Below are positions 9,946-18,840 of a stretch of DNA of 64,000 nt, piece by piece. The position numbers were made by a program, and so were the translations under genes. Each line of letters opens with the position of its first letter. Position 1 is the first letter of the stretch. The notes beneath the pieces were generated by a model, which was not told where the DNA came from, searched no databases, and saw only the letters and a program-made list of their open reading frames with translations. The DNA comes from Vicingaceae bacterium (GTDB lineage Bacteria > Bacteroidota > Bacteroidia > Flavobacteriales_E > Vicingaceae), in NCBI GenBank assembly GCA_028245195.1, contig JAOKCF010000001.1, positions 354,326 to 418,325 on the forward strand, written 5' to 3'.

Positions 9946-10515
9946 TTAAACGCCTAAGCGTTTAACCACCAAACTTTTCACCTTTTGAAACATGGTTTGC
10001 GGAGTAAAAAGTCTCCAATTTAAATCATCCAGTTCTCCTCCGGCAACTAAGAAGTAATCGATATTAGCATCTTGAAAGTCTGCCATTACATGCTCACGGA
10101 AGTTTATGAATGCAATCCAACCGTCTTCTACATCCTCAAACCATTCTTCGTAATACGAATCATCTGAAGCATGGTAATTCAATACATTTTCGCCAATCAT
10201 GATGAACTTGTCGATGCCTTCCCCAGCCAACTCATCAATAATGTTTCGCTTTAGAAACATGATATCGTTGTGCAACAAGTCGTTCCACTCGCCAATCATC
10301 TCGATGGTGACAAACCCCTGATCGTAATCCACGTAAAGAATTTTAATGTAGAGTGTAGGCGATTCTATTTCATCCCATTGTGGATGAATAACGTGATCGT
10401 AAATGGCGTGAGCAAACTCAAACTCACTGTAAATTCTGCCATAAAACGGTGAGCGTTTATCTTCTGAAGCAACGTAATAATCTCTCCAATTATAATGTGG
10501 TTCAATTGCGTGCAT
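9946..10515 (-). CDS. Conserved-looking protein of unknown function, 189 aa
   Basis: I do not recognise this family. The 189-residue product has no signal peptide or membrane segment and is acidic, rich in Asp, Glu, Tyr and Trp. It opens MHAIEPHYNWRDYYVASEDK and has alternating strand- and helix-like segments such as IKILYVDYDQGFVTIEMIG. The last 20 residues turn basic (VKSLVVKRLGV). It lies 61 bp downstream of murQ on the same strand and may be the last gene of that transcript. It looks like a soluble cytoplasmic alpha/beta protein, and the base composition is like its neighbours. Confidence 0.75.
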   Translation of the reverse strand: MHAIEPHYNWRDYYVASEDKRSPFYGRIYSEFEFAHAIYDHVIHPQWDEIESPTLYIKILYVDYDQGFVTIEMIGEWNDLLHNDIMFLKRNIIDELAGEGIDKFIMIGENVLNYHASDDSYYEEWFEDVEDGWIAFINFREHVMADFQDANIDYFLVAGGELDDLNWRLFTPQTMFQKVKSLVVKRLGV

Positions 10516-10576
10516 GGTTTAGAAAACTACAAATGAGAGTATAATGTTCTGCAGCTTTGATATAAAATACTGCTTG

Positions 10577-11380
10577 TTAAAAATTAGAAATCGCATTGCG
10601 AACGCTACCATATTTATTCAATAATTCTTTTGCTTCTTCGTACGAAATATTCAGCTCTGCAATTAGCATTTGTATACCTCGCTTTACCAATTTATTATTC
10701 GACAGTTGCATGTCTACCATGCGGTTCCCTTTTACTCGTCCTAAACTCACCATAACAGCCGTTGAAATCATATTGAGTAATAGCTTTTGTGCAGTTCCAG
10801 CTTTCATTCTTGTGCTGCCGGTAACAAATTCAGGACCTACTATTACCTCAACAGGATATGTAACTGCAGCTGCCAAAGGAGAGCCTTCGTTGCAACAAAT
10901 ACAAGCTGTTTTTATGTTGTTGACTTCGCATTTCTCAATCGCTCCAATTACATATGGAGTAGCACCAGAGGCGGCAATGCCAATAACAAAATCTAATTCA
11001 GAAACATTGTACGCTTGCAAATCTTTCCAACCTTGCTCAGTATCGTCTTCTGCGAATTCTACAGCTTTTCGTATGGCCGAATCTCCTCCTGCAATCAACC
11101 CGACAACTAAATCATCGCTTACTCCAAAGGTTGGAGGGCATTCTGAGGCATCTACAACTCCTAATCTTCCACTTGTTCCAGCACCCATATAAAACAGCCG
11201 ACCACCTTCTTGCAATCGGCTTACAATTTGAGGAATAAATTCAGCAATTCTTGGAATTACTTTCTCAATAGAATATGGAACAATTTTATCTTCTTTATTA
11301 ATGTTGATCAGAATTTCTTCTGCACTCATTTTTTCTAACTCTTTGTATTTGCTTTCTGATTCGGTGGTTGCCTTGTTCAT
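10577..11380 (-). CDS. murQ: N-acetylmuramic acid 6-phosphate etherase
   Basis: This 267-residue cytoplasmic enzyme cleaves the lactyl ether of MurNAc 6-phosphate to give GlcNAc 6-phosphate and D-lactate during peptidoglycan recycling. A SIS sugar-phosphate domain is evident: FYMGAGTSGRLGVVDASE with the catalytic Glu near residue 80, IGIAASGATPYV, and GPEFVTGSTRMKAGTAQK. A helical C-terminal part follows. It is slightly shorter than the usual 300 residues because the N- and C-termini are compact. It lies 12 bp downstream of the aminopeptidase gene, suggesting a marC-aminopeptidase-murQ operon. Confidence 0.95.
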   Translation of the reverse strand: MNKATTESESKYKELEKMSAEEILININKEDKIVPYSIEKVIPRIAEFIPQIVSRLQEGGRLFYMGAGTSGRLGVVDASECPPTFGVSDDLVVGLIAGGDSAIRKAVEFAEDDTEQGWKDLQAYNVSELDFVIGIAASGATPYVIGAIEKCEVNNIKTACICCNEGSPLAAAVTYPVEVIVGPEFVTGSTRMKAGTAQKLLLNMISTAVMVSLGRVKGNRMVDMQLSNNKLVKRGIQMLIAELNISYEEAKELLNKYGSVRNAISNF

Positions 11381-11392
11381 GCTTACAAAGAT

Positions 11393-12421
11393 TTATAAGT
11401 TAGTCTTAAACGAAGTTACCATCTTTTTTAGGTCTCCCTGAAACTCCGTATCTAATTGTCTTTGCAATTTAGGCAAATCACTTGAATAGGTAGAAAACCC
11501 TGAAAAATATGCGTTATTAAATTCAATTTTATTCAACCATTCTCTCCCATTTAGTGAATCTGAAAAGAAATTGATTTCAAATAGTGCTTCTTTCATTTCT
11601 TCAATCTGCAGCTGTTTTAAGCTCCTTCTTTTCTCCAAGCTTTGTGGTGTATCAATGTTCGAATAAAACGAGTTTAGCTTCTCAATTGCCTTTCTAAGGT
11701 AGTCTTTGTAGGCGTTTCTTCGAATTCGAGAAGAAACATAATCATTAAGTTCTTTGCTATCGTCTCCAAACTTATAGGTTAAGAACTCTTCTGCCCCTAA
11801 TTTCCCTACAAAATTTGCCAAATTTTCATTAAAAGTCGCGCTATCCTTTACATATAAGGTTGCATGCATCAACTCATGAATAATCAATTCCGCCAAAGAA
11901 CCAGGACCACGATCTAACATGGAAGATAAAATGGGATCATTAAACCAGCCTAAAGTTGACCACGCATTTACTTCATCCAGATCCGTATCATAACCTTTAA
12001 AAATCATTTCATCTTGGATTCCTTGCGCAATTTCTAAATCGAAAGATCCCTTGTAAGGAAAACTGCCAGCAATAGGGAATGACCATTCATATGCCTTAAT
12101 TTCAAACTCGGGACTCGCAGTTACTACCCACAAAATTGGCTTCCCTTTTTGATCGTAAAAAGAAGAATAGTTTTCAGTTTGTGTGAGACCTAAAAATTCT
12201 TCTGAATATGCCTTGACTTCAGCAATGTAGCTAAACTTTTGCTTTGTAGAATCAGGAAAATTTGGATCGGCTAATAGGTCATCTATTTCTTGTGCATTCC
12301 AAAGCACTTCAGCCTGACCTGCGCCTTGTTGCAGTCCATAAATAATCGATCTTAGATTAATGAAAACTAACCCAACAAAGGCAATCAGTAGAATTGTATA
12401 TGCTTTTTTATGCTTTCGCAT
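11393..12421 (-). CDS. Predicted zinc aminopeptidase (COG4324/PF10023-like)
   Basis: This 342-residue protein has one N-terminal membrane helix (about residues 9-29), so it is probably anchored facing the periplasm. The zinc motif HELMH is at residues 182-186. FNENLANFVG about 12 residues later supplies the likely third ligand Glu. The layout fits the predicted aminopeptidase family PF10023. Its start overlaps the marC stop by 14 bp, and murQ follows after 12 bp, so translation may be coupled. A role in processing cell-wall or periplasmic peptides is inference from the operon only. Confidence 0.8.
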   Translation of the reverse strand: MRKHKKAYTILLIAFVGLVFINLRSIIYGLQQGAGQAEVLWNAQEIDDLLADPNFPDSTKQKFSYIAEVKAYSEEFLGLTQTENYSSFYDQKGKPILWVVTASPEFEIKAYEWSFPIAGSFPYKGSFDLEIAQGIQDEMIFKGYDTDLDEVNAWSTLGWFNDPILSSMLDRGPGSLAELIIHELMHATLYVKDSATFNENLANFVGKLGAEEFLTYKFGDDSKELNDYVSSRIRRNAYKDYLRKAIEKLNSFYSNIDTPQSLEKRRSLKQLQIEEMKEALFEINFFSDSLNGREWLNKIEFNNAYFSGFSTYSSDLPKLQRQLDTEFQGDLKKMVTSFKTNL

Positions 12422-13052
12422 TAAGCATATCTATTAAAATAGGCTTCAGCCCACTGAAGAAAAACTCTACCGCTATGACCATGACAATTAAACCCATTAA
12501 ACGCATCATTATTTTGTTTCCAGTCTCTCCTAACCAAACGGTAATTTTTCCCGAACTCCAAAGAACCAAGTATCCAATAAACGTTACAACAAGAATAGAT
12601 GCAATAACAATTCCTTTCATTTCTGCTGTTTGAGCATCTTCCATTAAAACAATTGCACTCGTTATTGCTCCAGGTCCACAAATCATTGGGATAGCCAAAG
12701 GTGTTACAGAAATATCATCCACGTACTCTCTGTTTACCGACTCTTTGTTCATTTTAACCTTCACCAATTTAGCTTGTAACATATCCCAACCCATCATAAA
12801 GAAAATAATTCCACCAACAACTCTGAAACTATTCACGGATATTCCGAAAAACTTGAACAATAATTGACCGGAAAATGCAAAAACAATCAGCGTAATTGCA
12901 GCCACAATGTTGGCTTTTTTGGCAGTTCTTCTTCTTTCCTCTTTATCTAATGAATCAGTCATGGTCATAAACACAGGCATGATCCCCAAAGGATTCATTA
13001 GGGTAATGAATGAAGTAAAACAAAGCATCGCGAAAGAGAAGTACGTTTCCAT
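12408..13052 (-). CDS. marC: MarC/NAAT family inner-membrane protein
   Basis: From the ATG at 13052 (METYFSFAMLCFTSF) this is a 214-residue protein with six predicted membrane helices. It has the family features NPLGIMPVFM near the N-terminus and TPLAIPMICGPGAITSAI in the middle. The frame is open up to 13100, but a -7-like box (CACTTTTG, 13072-13079) lies inside that extension, so I chose the family-typical start. MarC proteins are multi-helix membrane proteins of unclear transport role; the old multidrug-resistance link was withdrawn for E. coli. It is the first gene of the probable murQ operon. Confidence 0.85.
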   Translation of the reverse strand: METYFSFAMLCFTSFITLMNPLGIMPVFMTMTDSLDKEERRRTAKKANIVAAITLIVFAFSGQLLFKFFGISVNSFRVVGGIIFFMMGWDMLQAKLVKVKMNKESVNREYVDDISVTPLAIPMICGPGAITSAIVLMEDAQTAEMKGIVIASILVVTFIGYLVLWSSGKITVWLGETGNKIMMRLMGLIVMVIAVEFFFSGLKPILIDMLNAKA

Positions 13053-13187
13053 CAACTTATTTATTTTTTTGCAAAAGTGAGACTTCTCATAGAATCTCAA
13101 TGAAATAAAGACAACAATTAATCGTTAAACAAACGAGTTTTCATGAAACTCTTATCACTAGTAGTCTTGTGAAAATTGTTTTGTTGG

Positions 13188-13223
13188 AAATGGCTTTGAG
13201 ATTTAAATTTCAAAGCCATTTTT
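13188..13223. terminator. Stem-loop, 12-bp stem, U-tract on the plus strand
   Basis: AAATGGCTTTGA pairs with TCAAAGCCATTT around a 10-12 base loop. A run of T follows on the plus strand only. The flanking genes are both on the minus strand, so it either acts weakly for the deacetylase gene or closes an unannotated plus-strand transcript. Confidence 0.5.
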
Positions 13224-13327
13224 GTAATAGCCTAAAAAAGAATCGATTACTAAAACGCAGCAAAAGAACAACCATTTATAGTTACGACCTGTTTTATTCT
13301 GCCGTTCAATTTATAGTTCTTTCTTCG

Positions 13328-14239
13328 CTATTCCCACAATTCTTTCGCGACTCTATATGTATTAGCGTGCGCTTCGACAATGTATTTAATATCTTTAGAG
13401 TAACCACCACCCATACTTGCCATTATCGGAATACTCTTACGATGAGCCATAGTTAATACCATATCATCTCTCTTTTTACAATCGTCTATACTAACTCCTA
13501 ATCGTCCTAATTTATCAGTTTCTAGTATATCCACACCACTTTGATAAAAGATAAAATCAGGTTGTACTTTTTCTAATAAAACGGGTAAATGTTGATCCAA
13601 TAGTTCTAAATAATCTGAACCAGTAATATCATCTGGCAGGCCCACATCCAAATCTGATTTTTCCTTACGAAGCGGGTAATTGTGTTCACCGTGCATACTA
13701 AATGTAAATACTCTTGGTTCATTTTCAAAAATCTTAGCTGTGCCATTCCCCTGGTGAACGTCTAAATCAATAATTAAAATTTTTGAAGCCAAGTTATTTC
13801 TCAATAAATAAGATGCCGCAACCGCTTGATCGTTCAATAAACAGAAGCCTTCTGCACGGTCGGCAAAAGCATGATGTGTGCCCCCTGCTATGTTAAAAGC
13901 TACACCATTTTCTAAGGCAAACTTTGCAGCTTGTATACTTCCACCAGTAATTACAAGCTCCCGTTGTATAAGCTCATCAGAATGCGGAAAACCAGAACGT
14001 AATTGTTCTTGCCTGTTTAACTGCAAACCAGATAGCTTCTTCCAATATGATTTATCATGAATGGCAAAAACATCTTCTAAGTCTATTTTAGTTGGACTAA
14101 AAAAGTTCTCTTCCAGTAATGTTCCTTCATGCAGTAATTGCTTTGGCAGCAAATCATACTTCTCCATCGGAAAACGATGATTGTCCGGCAGCGGATGAAT
14201 GTAAATGTGATCCCATGCGACTTTAAACACAATATTCAA
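13328..14239 (-). CDS. Histone deacetylase-like zinc amidohydrolase
   Basis: This 303-residue protein is of the HDAC/acetoin-utilisation superfamily. It has the HHAF motif with FCLLNDQAVAA, the zinc motif IIDLDVHQGNGTA, the HGEHNYP strand and YQSGVDILETDKLGRLG, which carries the further zinc ligand Asp. The C-terminus has MGGGYS. Bacterial members hydrolyse acetylated amines, polyamines or lysines in the cytoplasm; the substrate here is unknown. It lies 33 bp downstream of the SDR gene and probably shares its transcript. Confidence 0.9.
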   Translation of the reverse strand: MNIVFKVAWDHIYIHPLPDNHRFPMEKYDLLPKQLLHEGTLLEENFFSPTKIDLEDVFAIHDKSYWKKLSGLQLNRQEQLRSGFPHSDELIQRELVITGGSIQAAKFALENGVAFNIAGGTHHAFADRAEGFCLLNDQAVAASYLLRNNLASKILIIDLDVHQGNGTAKIFENEPRVFTFSMHGEHNYPLRKEKSDLDVGLPDDITGSDYLELLDQHLPVLLEKVQPDFIFYQSGVDILETDKLGRLGVSIDDCKKRDDMVLTMAHRKSIPIMASMGGGYSKDIKYIVEAHANTYRVAKELWE

Positions 14240-14272
14240 TTAACAGTCAAGTTGTAAATTGACAATCGAAAA

Positions 14273-15151
14273 CTACTTCTTGTTCTTCCCTCGAACCTCT
14301 TTCTCTATGTGGTCCCACATTTCCGGCGGAACTGCATCGAGCCCTGTAAACTCTCCTGCTCCGTATAGCCATTCACCACCATCAATAGTAACAACCTCTC
14401 CGTTAACGTAGGCAGAAAATTCTGACATTAAATATCCCGCTAAATTGGATAACTCTTGGTGCTCACCGTAGCGCTTTAATGGAATTCGTTTCAATGGGTC
14501 AATTTTTTCTTTTAACCCTTCTGGGAACAACCTGCTAAATGCTCCGGTGGTTGGAAATGGTCCGGGCGCAATGGCATTGGTTCGAATACCATATTTCGCC
14601 CATTCGGCCGCTAATGAACGTGTCATAGTTAAAACACCTGCTTTCGAAACTGCAGACGGTACCACATATCCGGATCCTGTCCAGCTATAAGTAGTCACAA
14701 TATTGAGAACGGTTCCTTTAATCTTGTTTTTAATCCAATACTGACCCATTAATAAGGAACAGTTGTACGACCCTTTCAAAACAATGTCTACGATAACATC
14801 AAATGCTTTTGGCGATAGTCGTTCTGTAGGACTAATAAAATTTCCTGCAGCATTATTTACTAATCCATTAATTTCTCCAAATGTTTCAACTCCTTTGGCT
14901 ATTAAGCTTTCTACTTCTAATGGCTTTCTAACATCACATGCTACGGCCAAAATTTTGCCTCCAGTTTCTTCCGTAAGCTCTTTAGCTGTTCCGTCCAATA
15001 CATCTTGCTTTCTACTTGCAATTATCACGTTAGCTCCCAATTGCATGAAGTACTTGGTCATTGATTTTCCCAGACCTGTTCCACCACCTGTTACTAAAAT
15101 TGTTTTGCCGCTCAACTCTTCGGCTTTAAACATGGGTTCTGTATATTTCAT
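14273..15151 (-). CDS. SDR family oxidoreductase, 2,4-dienoyl-CoA reductase-like
   Basis: I chose the ATG at 15151 (MKYTEPMFKAEELSGKTI), giving 292 residues. The frame is open to 15184, but that start would overlap the upstream gene by 32 bp. The Rossmann motif TGGGTGLG and the NNAAGNF strand are present. The usual YxxxK is SxxxK here (PSAVSKAG), as in 2,4-dienoyl-CoA reductases, which supports that branch over ordinary SDRs. The likely role is NADPH-dependent reduction of unsaturated acyl-CoA in fatty-acid beta-oxidation. A C-terminal GGEWLYGAGEF tail is also typical. The holin-like gene upstream ends 1 bp away. Confidence 0.85.
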   Translation of the reverse strand: MKYTEPMFKAEELSGKTILVTGGGTGLGKSMTKYFMQLGANVIIASRKQDVLDGTAKELTEETGGKILAVACDVRKPLEVESLIAKGVETFGEINGLVNNAAGNFISPTERLSPKAFDVIVDIVLKGSYNCSLLMGQYWIKNKIKGTVLNIVTTYSWTGSGYVVPSAVSKAGVLTMTRSLAAEWAKYGIRTNAIAPGPFPTTGAFSRLFPEGLKEKIDPLKRIPLKRYGEHQELSNLAGYLMSEFSAYVNGEVVTIDGGEWLYGAGEFTGLDAVPPEMWDHIEKEVRGKNKK

Positions 15152-15152
15152 A

Positions 15153-15509
15153 TTATCTTTTTTTAGGTCTATTTGATTTTTCATTTAATCCAAAAATGGA
15201 ATTTAAAATGGACATGACTAAACTCAGCAAAAAGGCCCACCATAATCCATCAACATCAAACCCATCGACAAGTTTGTCGGCAATTAATAAAATAATGGCA
15301 TTGATGCAAAATAAAAAAAGCCCTAAAGTGATTAACGTTATTGGTATCGTCACAATAATTAATAATGGTTTGACTAATGCATTTAGTATTGCCAATACGA
15401 TGGCTACAATAACAGCATCGTAAAAATTTTCTACCTCAACTCCGGGCAGCAGGTAAGACGCAATAATTAATGCAACTGCATTTAATAAAAGTTTTGTAAT
15501 CCAACTCAT
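15153..15509 (-). CDS. Phage-holin-like superfamily IV membrane protein (PF04020 type)
   Basis: From the ATG at 15509 (MSWITKLLLNAVALII) this is a 118-residue protein with four hydrophobic helices. The order and spacing fit the four-helix PF04020 group: helix 1, then YLLPGVEVENFYDAV, helix 2 with NALVKPLL, helices 3 and 4 separated by a short polar turn, and a SIFG-type end. Despite the family name these are chromosomal bacterial membrane proteins with no proven lysis role, and nothing phage-like surrounds it. A longer start at 15533 would overlap the DUF819 gene. Confidence 0.8.
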   Translation of the reverse strand: MSWITKLLLNAVALIIASYLLPGVEVENFYDAVIVAIVLAILNALVKPLLIIVTIPITLITLGLFLFCINAIILLIADKLVDGFDVDGLWWAFLLSLVMSILNSIFGLNEKSNRPKKR

Positions 15510-15519
15510 GGTTTTATTT

Positions 15520-16788
15520 TTATTGTGAAACAATCTGCATCAACTGGGCACAGAAAATAGCACCAAACGTTCCAACCGCGTAACCAAACACTGCTAGTAA
15601 CACTCCTACAGGAGCCAAGGCCGGACTAAATGCTGAAGCGACAATTGGAGCTGAAGCAGCACCACCAACATTCGCTTGACTTCCAACCGCTACAAAGAAA
15701 AATGGTGCTTTAATAATTTTTGCAACAACTAGCAGAATAATTACGTGAACCAGCATCCAAATAATCCCAATAAGGAACAACTCGAGGTTATCGAAAATAG
15801 CTAATATGTCCATTTTCATCCCAATTGTAGCAACAAGAATATATAGAAAGGCGCTGCCAAATTTAGATGCTCCTACTCCTTCGTATGACTTTAATTTTGT
15901 AAATGAAAAAACCAATCCCATTATAGTAGCGATTACAACTAACCAAAAGAAATGGCTTGCCATCGATGTCAAACGATAAGCTTCAAGAAACTCTTTCTTA
16001 GTTTGCATAATTGGGGTAATCAAATCTGCACCAAAGTGAGCTATCGCGGTTCCTCCAAAACCAATGGCGCAAATGATCATGATATCTGTCAAGATAGGAA
16101 TCTTAGTGTTACTTGCCGCATAATCCTCAATTCCCTTTTTCACTTCCTCAATAGCTGAAGAATCGGCTTTTAGTTTCTTATCTAATTTTTCCGTCATCCC
16201 TGCTCCAATTAGCAGAAACGCCATCCAAATATTAGCAACAATAACGTCTACCGTAATCATTGCTGAAAACAGCTTGTCACTTGCTCCATAAATTTCTTTC
16301 ATTGCGGTTTGATTGGCACCTCCACCAATCCAACTTCCTGCCACAGTGGCAAGGCCTCTCCATACTTCATCAGGCCCTGACCCGCCAATTAAATCAGGCG
16401 CAAATGCTGAAACAGCTAATATTGCAATTGGCCCACCTAATATAATTCCTAAGGTTCCTGCAAAAAACATGATAATTGCCTTAGGCCCAAGCTTCACAAT
16501 TCCCTTCAAATCAATACTTAAACATAATAAAACAAGAGAAGAAGGAAGCAAATAACGAGACGCAACAAAGTACAGATTAGAACTATCTCCGGAAATTATA
16601 CCTGCAGAGTTAAGTATTGAAGGAACGAAATAGCACAGCAATAACGCCGGTATTACTTTATAAAATTTTACCCATCTTGTTTTACTACTGCTAGATGTTT
16701 TAAAGATAACAGCCAGAATAGCCATTAAGATTCCTAAAACAACTGCATCGTTGGTAATAAAAGCTATAGCCTTTGAAGTTCCTTCCAT
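15520..16788 (-). CDS. DUF819 family integral membrane protein
   Basis: This 422-residue protein has about eleven hydrophobic helices. Family marks are LRYLLP-like residues (ASRYLLPSSLVLLCL), GSWIGGGANQTAMKEI in the middle, and a C-terminal block GSQANVGGAASAPIVASAFS. DUF819 members resemble secondary transporters but have no agreed substrate; a role as a solute permease is inference. The stop lies 11 bp before the chosen start of the holin-like gene, so DUF819, holin-like, SDR and HDAC probably form one minus-strand transcript. Confidence 0.85.
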   Translation of the reverse strand: MEGTSKAIAFITNDAVVLGILMAILAVIFKTSSSSKTRWVKFYKVIPALLLCYFVPSILNSAGIISGDSSNLYFVASRYLLPSSLVLLCLSIDLKGIVKLGPKAIIMFFAGTLGIILGGPIAILAVSAFAPDLIGGSGPDEVWRGLATVAGSWIGGGANQTAMKEIYGASDKLFSAMITVDVIVANIWMAFLLIGAGMTEKLDKKLKADSSAIEEVKKGIEDYAASNTKIPILTDIMIICAIGFGGTAIAHFGADLITPIMQTKKEFLEAYRLTSMASHFFWLVVIATIMGLVFSFTKLKSYEGVGASKFGSAFLYILVATIGMKMDILAIFDNLELFLIGIIWMLVHVIILLVVAKIIKAPFFFVAVGSQANVGGAASAPIVASAFSPALAPVGVLLAVFGYAVGTFGAIFCAQLMQIVSQ

Positions 16789-16847
16789 AGTTTTTCAAAA
16801 AGTAAAAAAAACCAAGATAGGGATTTTGTATGAATGTTATAGAGAAT

Positions 16848-17714
16848 CTACTTTAAACAGTTTTTGAGAATTTTCAACTCTTCTACCTTCGCCAATTGAC
16901 CATTTTTGTTGTAACCAAACATTAGGTTATTTATCATTCGATTTACCACGGTCATTTTTTCGCAGGGCATGAAAAATTTATCTTGTTTGTCAATTTTCAG
17001 CTTCTTCAAATAATCTTCAATGTCGCTGCGTTGGAAAAGGGAGCCTTTATTGAATGGATCTATGTAAAATAAAACAGATTCATCATCTACCGTATCTAAA
17101 TATTGAAGTGGTAGGATTAAATAGGCAACAACAAAGTGCTCAGGTAAATTCACTCCGTAAATGGGCAACTTTAAGCGTTCGGCCAACTCTAAATACAACA
17201 TACAGATGCTAATGGGATTGCCTTTTTTAGACTGCAATACATTATTGATGTACGACTTTCGTGGAGCATTATAATCCTCCTTGTTTCCACTAAAACCATT
17301 CAATTCAAAGAATACCTTATTTAACACGCCCACCTTTTCAAGTGCCGTGTAATCAGGGTTCATTTCAAGCCAACATTGCTTGTATAAATTATCTACTGTT
17401 TGACGGATCGCTTTCTCATCTAACTCAGAGTATTGATAATGCGTTAATATAATGGCTGCCTCTAATAAAGAATGTGATTCTCCATTTTTCCAATCTGTAA
17501 GGCGATTTTTCACCTCTTGAAATTGAATTTGATGAATGATGGATTCAATTCTGAGTTGTAAAATTTCATTGAAAGAATTTTCCCAAGCATCTTCCAACTC
17601 ACTCACAACTTGATCTCCAAAACTGAGCAGTTCTTGGCTCACTTGAGAGAAAATAGTCTCATCTGGGTCATCCAAAAGGTTAATTAGCGCAGATATTCTT
17701 GAGGCATCTTTCAT
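16848..17714 (-). CDS. SirB1/transglutaminase-like tetratricopeptide protein
   Basis: I chose the ATG at 17714 (MKDASRISALINLL), giving 288 residues. A TTG at 17723 in the same frame is less likely. The central block KKGNPISICMLYLELAERLK, followed by YGVNLPEHFVVAYL, is the SirB1 N-terminal core related to transglutaminases, and the His of PEHF is the probable active-site histidine. The nucleophile position reads ISICML, so a Cys is present. The function of this family is not settled. A -7 box (TATCTTTG, 17721-17728) ends 6 bp before the ATG, implying a very short or absent leader. Confidence 0.8.
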   Translation of the reverse strand: MKDASRISALINLLDDPDETIFSQVSQELLSFGDQVVSELEDAWENSFNEILQLRIESIIHQIQFQEVKNRLTDWKNGESHSLLEAAIILTHYQYSELDEKAIRQTVDNLYKQCWLEMNPDYTALEKVGVLNKVFFELNGFSGNKEDYNAPRKSYINNVLQSKKGNPISICMLYLELAERLKLPIYGVNLPEHFVVAYLILPLQYLDTVDDESVLFYIDPFNKGSLFQRSDIEDYLKKLKIDKQDKFFMPCEKMTVVNRMINNLMFGYNKNGQLAKVEELKILKNCLK

Positions 17715-17720
17715 ATTTAT

Positions 17721-17728
17721 CAAAGATA
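17721..17728 (-). promoter_or_regulatory. Candidate -7 element close to the SirB1-type start
   Basis: On the minus strand this reads TATCTTTG, an exact TAnnTTTG match. No TTTG is seen at the expected -33 spacing. If used, transcription would begin at or beside the ATG at 17714. Confidence 0.35.
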
Positions 17729-17879
17729 ATCAAAGACCAAGCGCTTGAATTTAAATAAAATGAAGTTTTGAACCTGAAAATGTTAAATAAAGAAATGTTC
17801 CAAATTACTCTTTCAAGATGCTCTCTGGACCGTCATACATAAGGTGAAGCATTTTAGAAAATGTTTTTCTAAAATTGTT

Positions 17880-18746
17880 TTATGCCGTTAATCGCTCCAA
17901 AACAGTATCAATCAACTTATTCATAACGGGCTTATAATCTTTACTGAATGAATTGGCATAGCGATTTGCAACAACGGCGCAAACGGTGCACGCCTCGTGT
18001 CCCATTAAGCCACTAAGCCCATAAAGCGCAGATGTTTCCATTTCGTAATTCACAATTTTATTCCCTTTGAAGTCAAATTTCCGCAAATCGTCGTTTACAC
18101 TTTGGTGTCTCGGCAATAAGCGTAATCTGCGACCTTGTGGAGCATAAAACCCATTTGCTGTCATGGTAACTCCTGGGTGAAACCCTTTACCAACCTTTGC
18201 AATTAATGCACTCGAACCCTTCACCAAATAAGGCTGATTGAACCGGTCGTTCCAGGAAGTCTGAGATTTAAATGCTTCAAACATCTCTTGCTCTTCAGCA
18301 TCCATTTCAAACTCGTAAAAATTCATCAATCCATCTAAACCAATGGCATGGGTAGAAACTACTACTTCATCTGCCGGAACACTTTCCTGTATTGAGCCGC
18401 ACGTGCCAATTCTAACAATTTCCAACGAAGTTAACTCCTCTTTAACCGTTCGTTCTTGTAGATTACAATTTACTAGCGCATCTAACTCATTTAATACAAT
18501 ATCAATATTATCTGTACCAATTCCTGTAGCCAATGCCGTAACTCTTTGCCCTTTGTAACTTCCGGTATGGGTAATGAATTCTCTATTTTTAACTTTACAT
18601 TCAATAGAATCAAATTTTGCAGAAATGGTAGCTATGCGCTGTGGGTCACCGGCAACAATGATCTTACTAGCAACTTGCTCTGGCTTCAGCGCCAAATGGT
18701 AAATTGACCCATCAGGGTTTAGTATTAATTCGGACGGATGAATCAT
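17880..18746 (-). CDS. Nucleoside phosphorylase (uridine phosphorylase-like)
   Basis: This 288-residue enzyme is of the PNP/UDP family. VAGDPQRI near the N-terminus is the phosphate-binding motif, and ALATGIGTDNIDIVLNEL and IVRIGTCGSIQE are family strands. The late block NYEMETSALYGLSGLMGH carries the MET ribose-binding motif. It should split a nucleoside with phosphate to base and ribose 1-phosphate in nucleoside salvage. The choice of uridine over purine nucleosides is likely from overall similarity but not certain. It stands alone, divergent from the universal stress gene. Confidence 0.9.
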   Translation of the reverse strand: MIHPSELILNPDGSIYHLALKPEQVASKIIVAGDPQRIATISAKFDSIECKVKNREFITHTGSYKGQRVTALATGIGTDNIDIVLNELDALVNCNLQERTVKEELTSLEIVRIGTCGSIQESVPADEVVVSTHAIGLDGLMNFYEFEMDAEEQEMFEAFKSQTSWNDRFNQPYLVKGSSALIAKVGKGFHPGVTMTANGFYAPQGRRLRLLPRHQSVNDDLRKFDFKGNKIVNYEMETSALYGLSGLMGHEACTVCAVVANRYANSFSKDYKPVMNKLIDTVLERLTA

Positions 18747-18840
18747 GAGAAATGAGTTTTATCACGAAACTACAAAAAATTAATTCTTAGCTCGCAATTT
18801 GGTAGTTGAATAAAATGAAATTGAATAACTTTATCAAAAT

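Noticed and set aside
15153-15509. Phage remnant suggested by the holin-like gene
   Set aside because: The family is commonly chromosomal and no phage gene, integrase or attachment site lies nearby.
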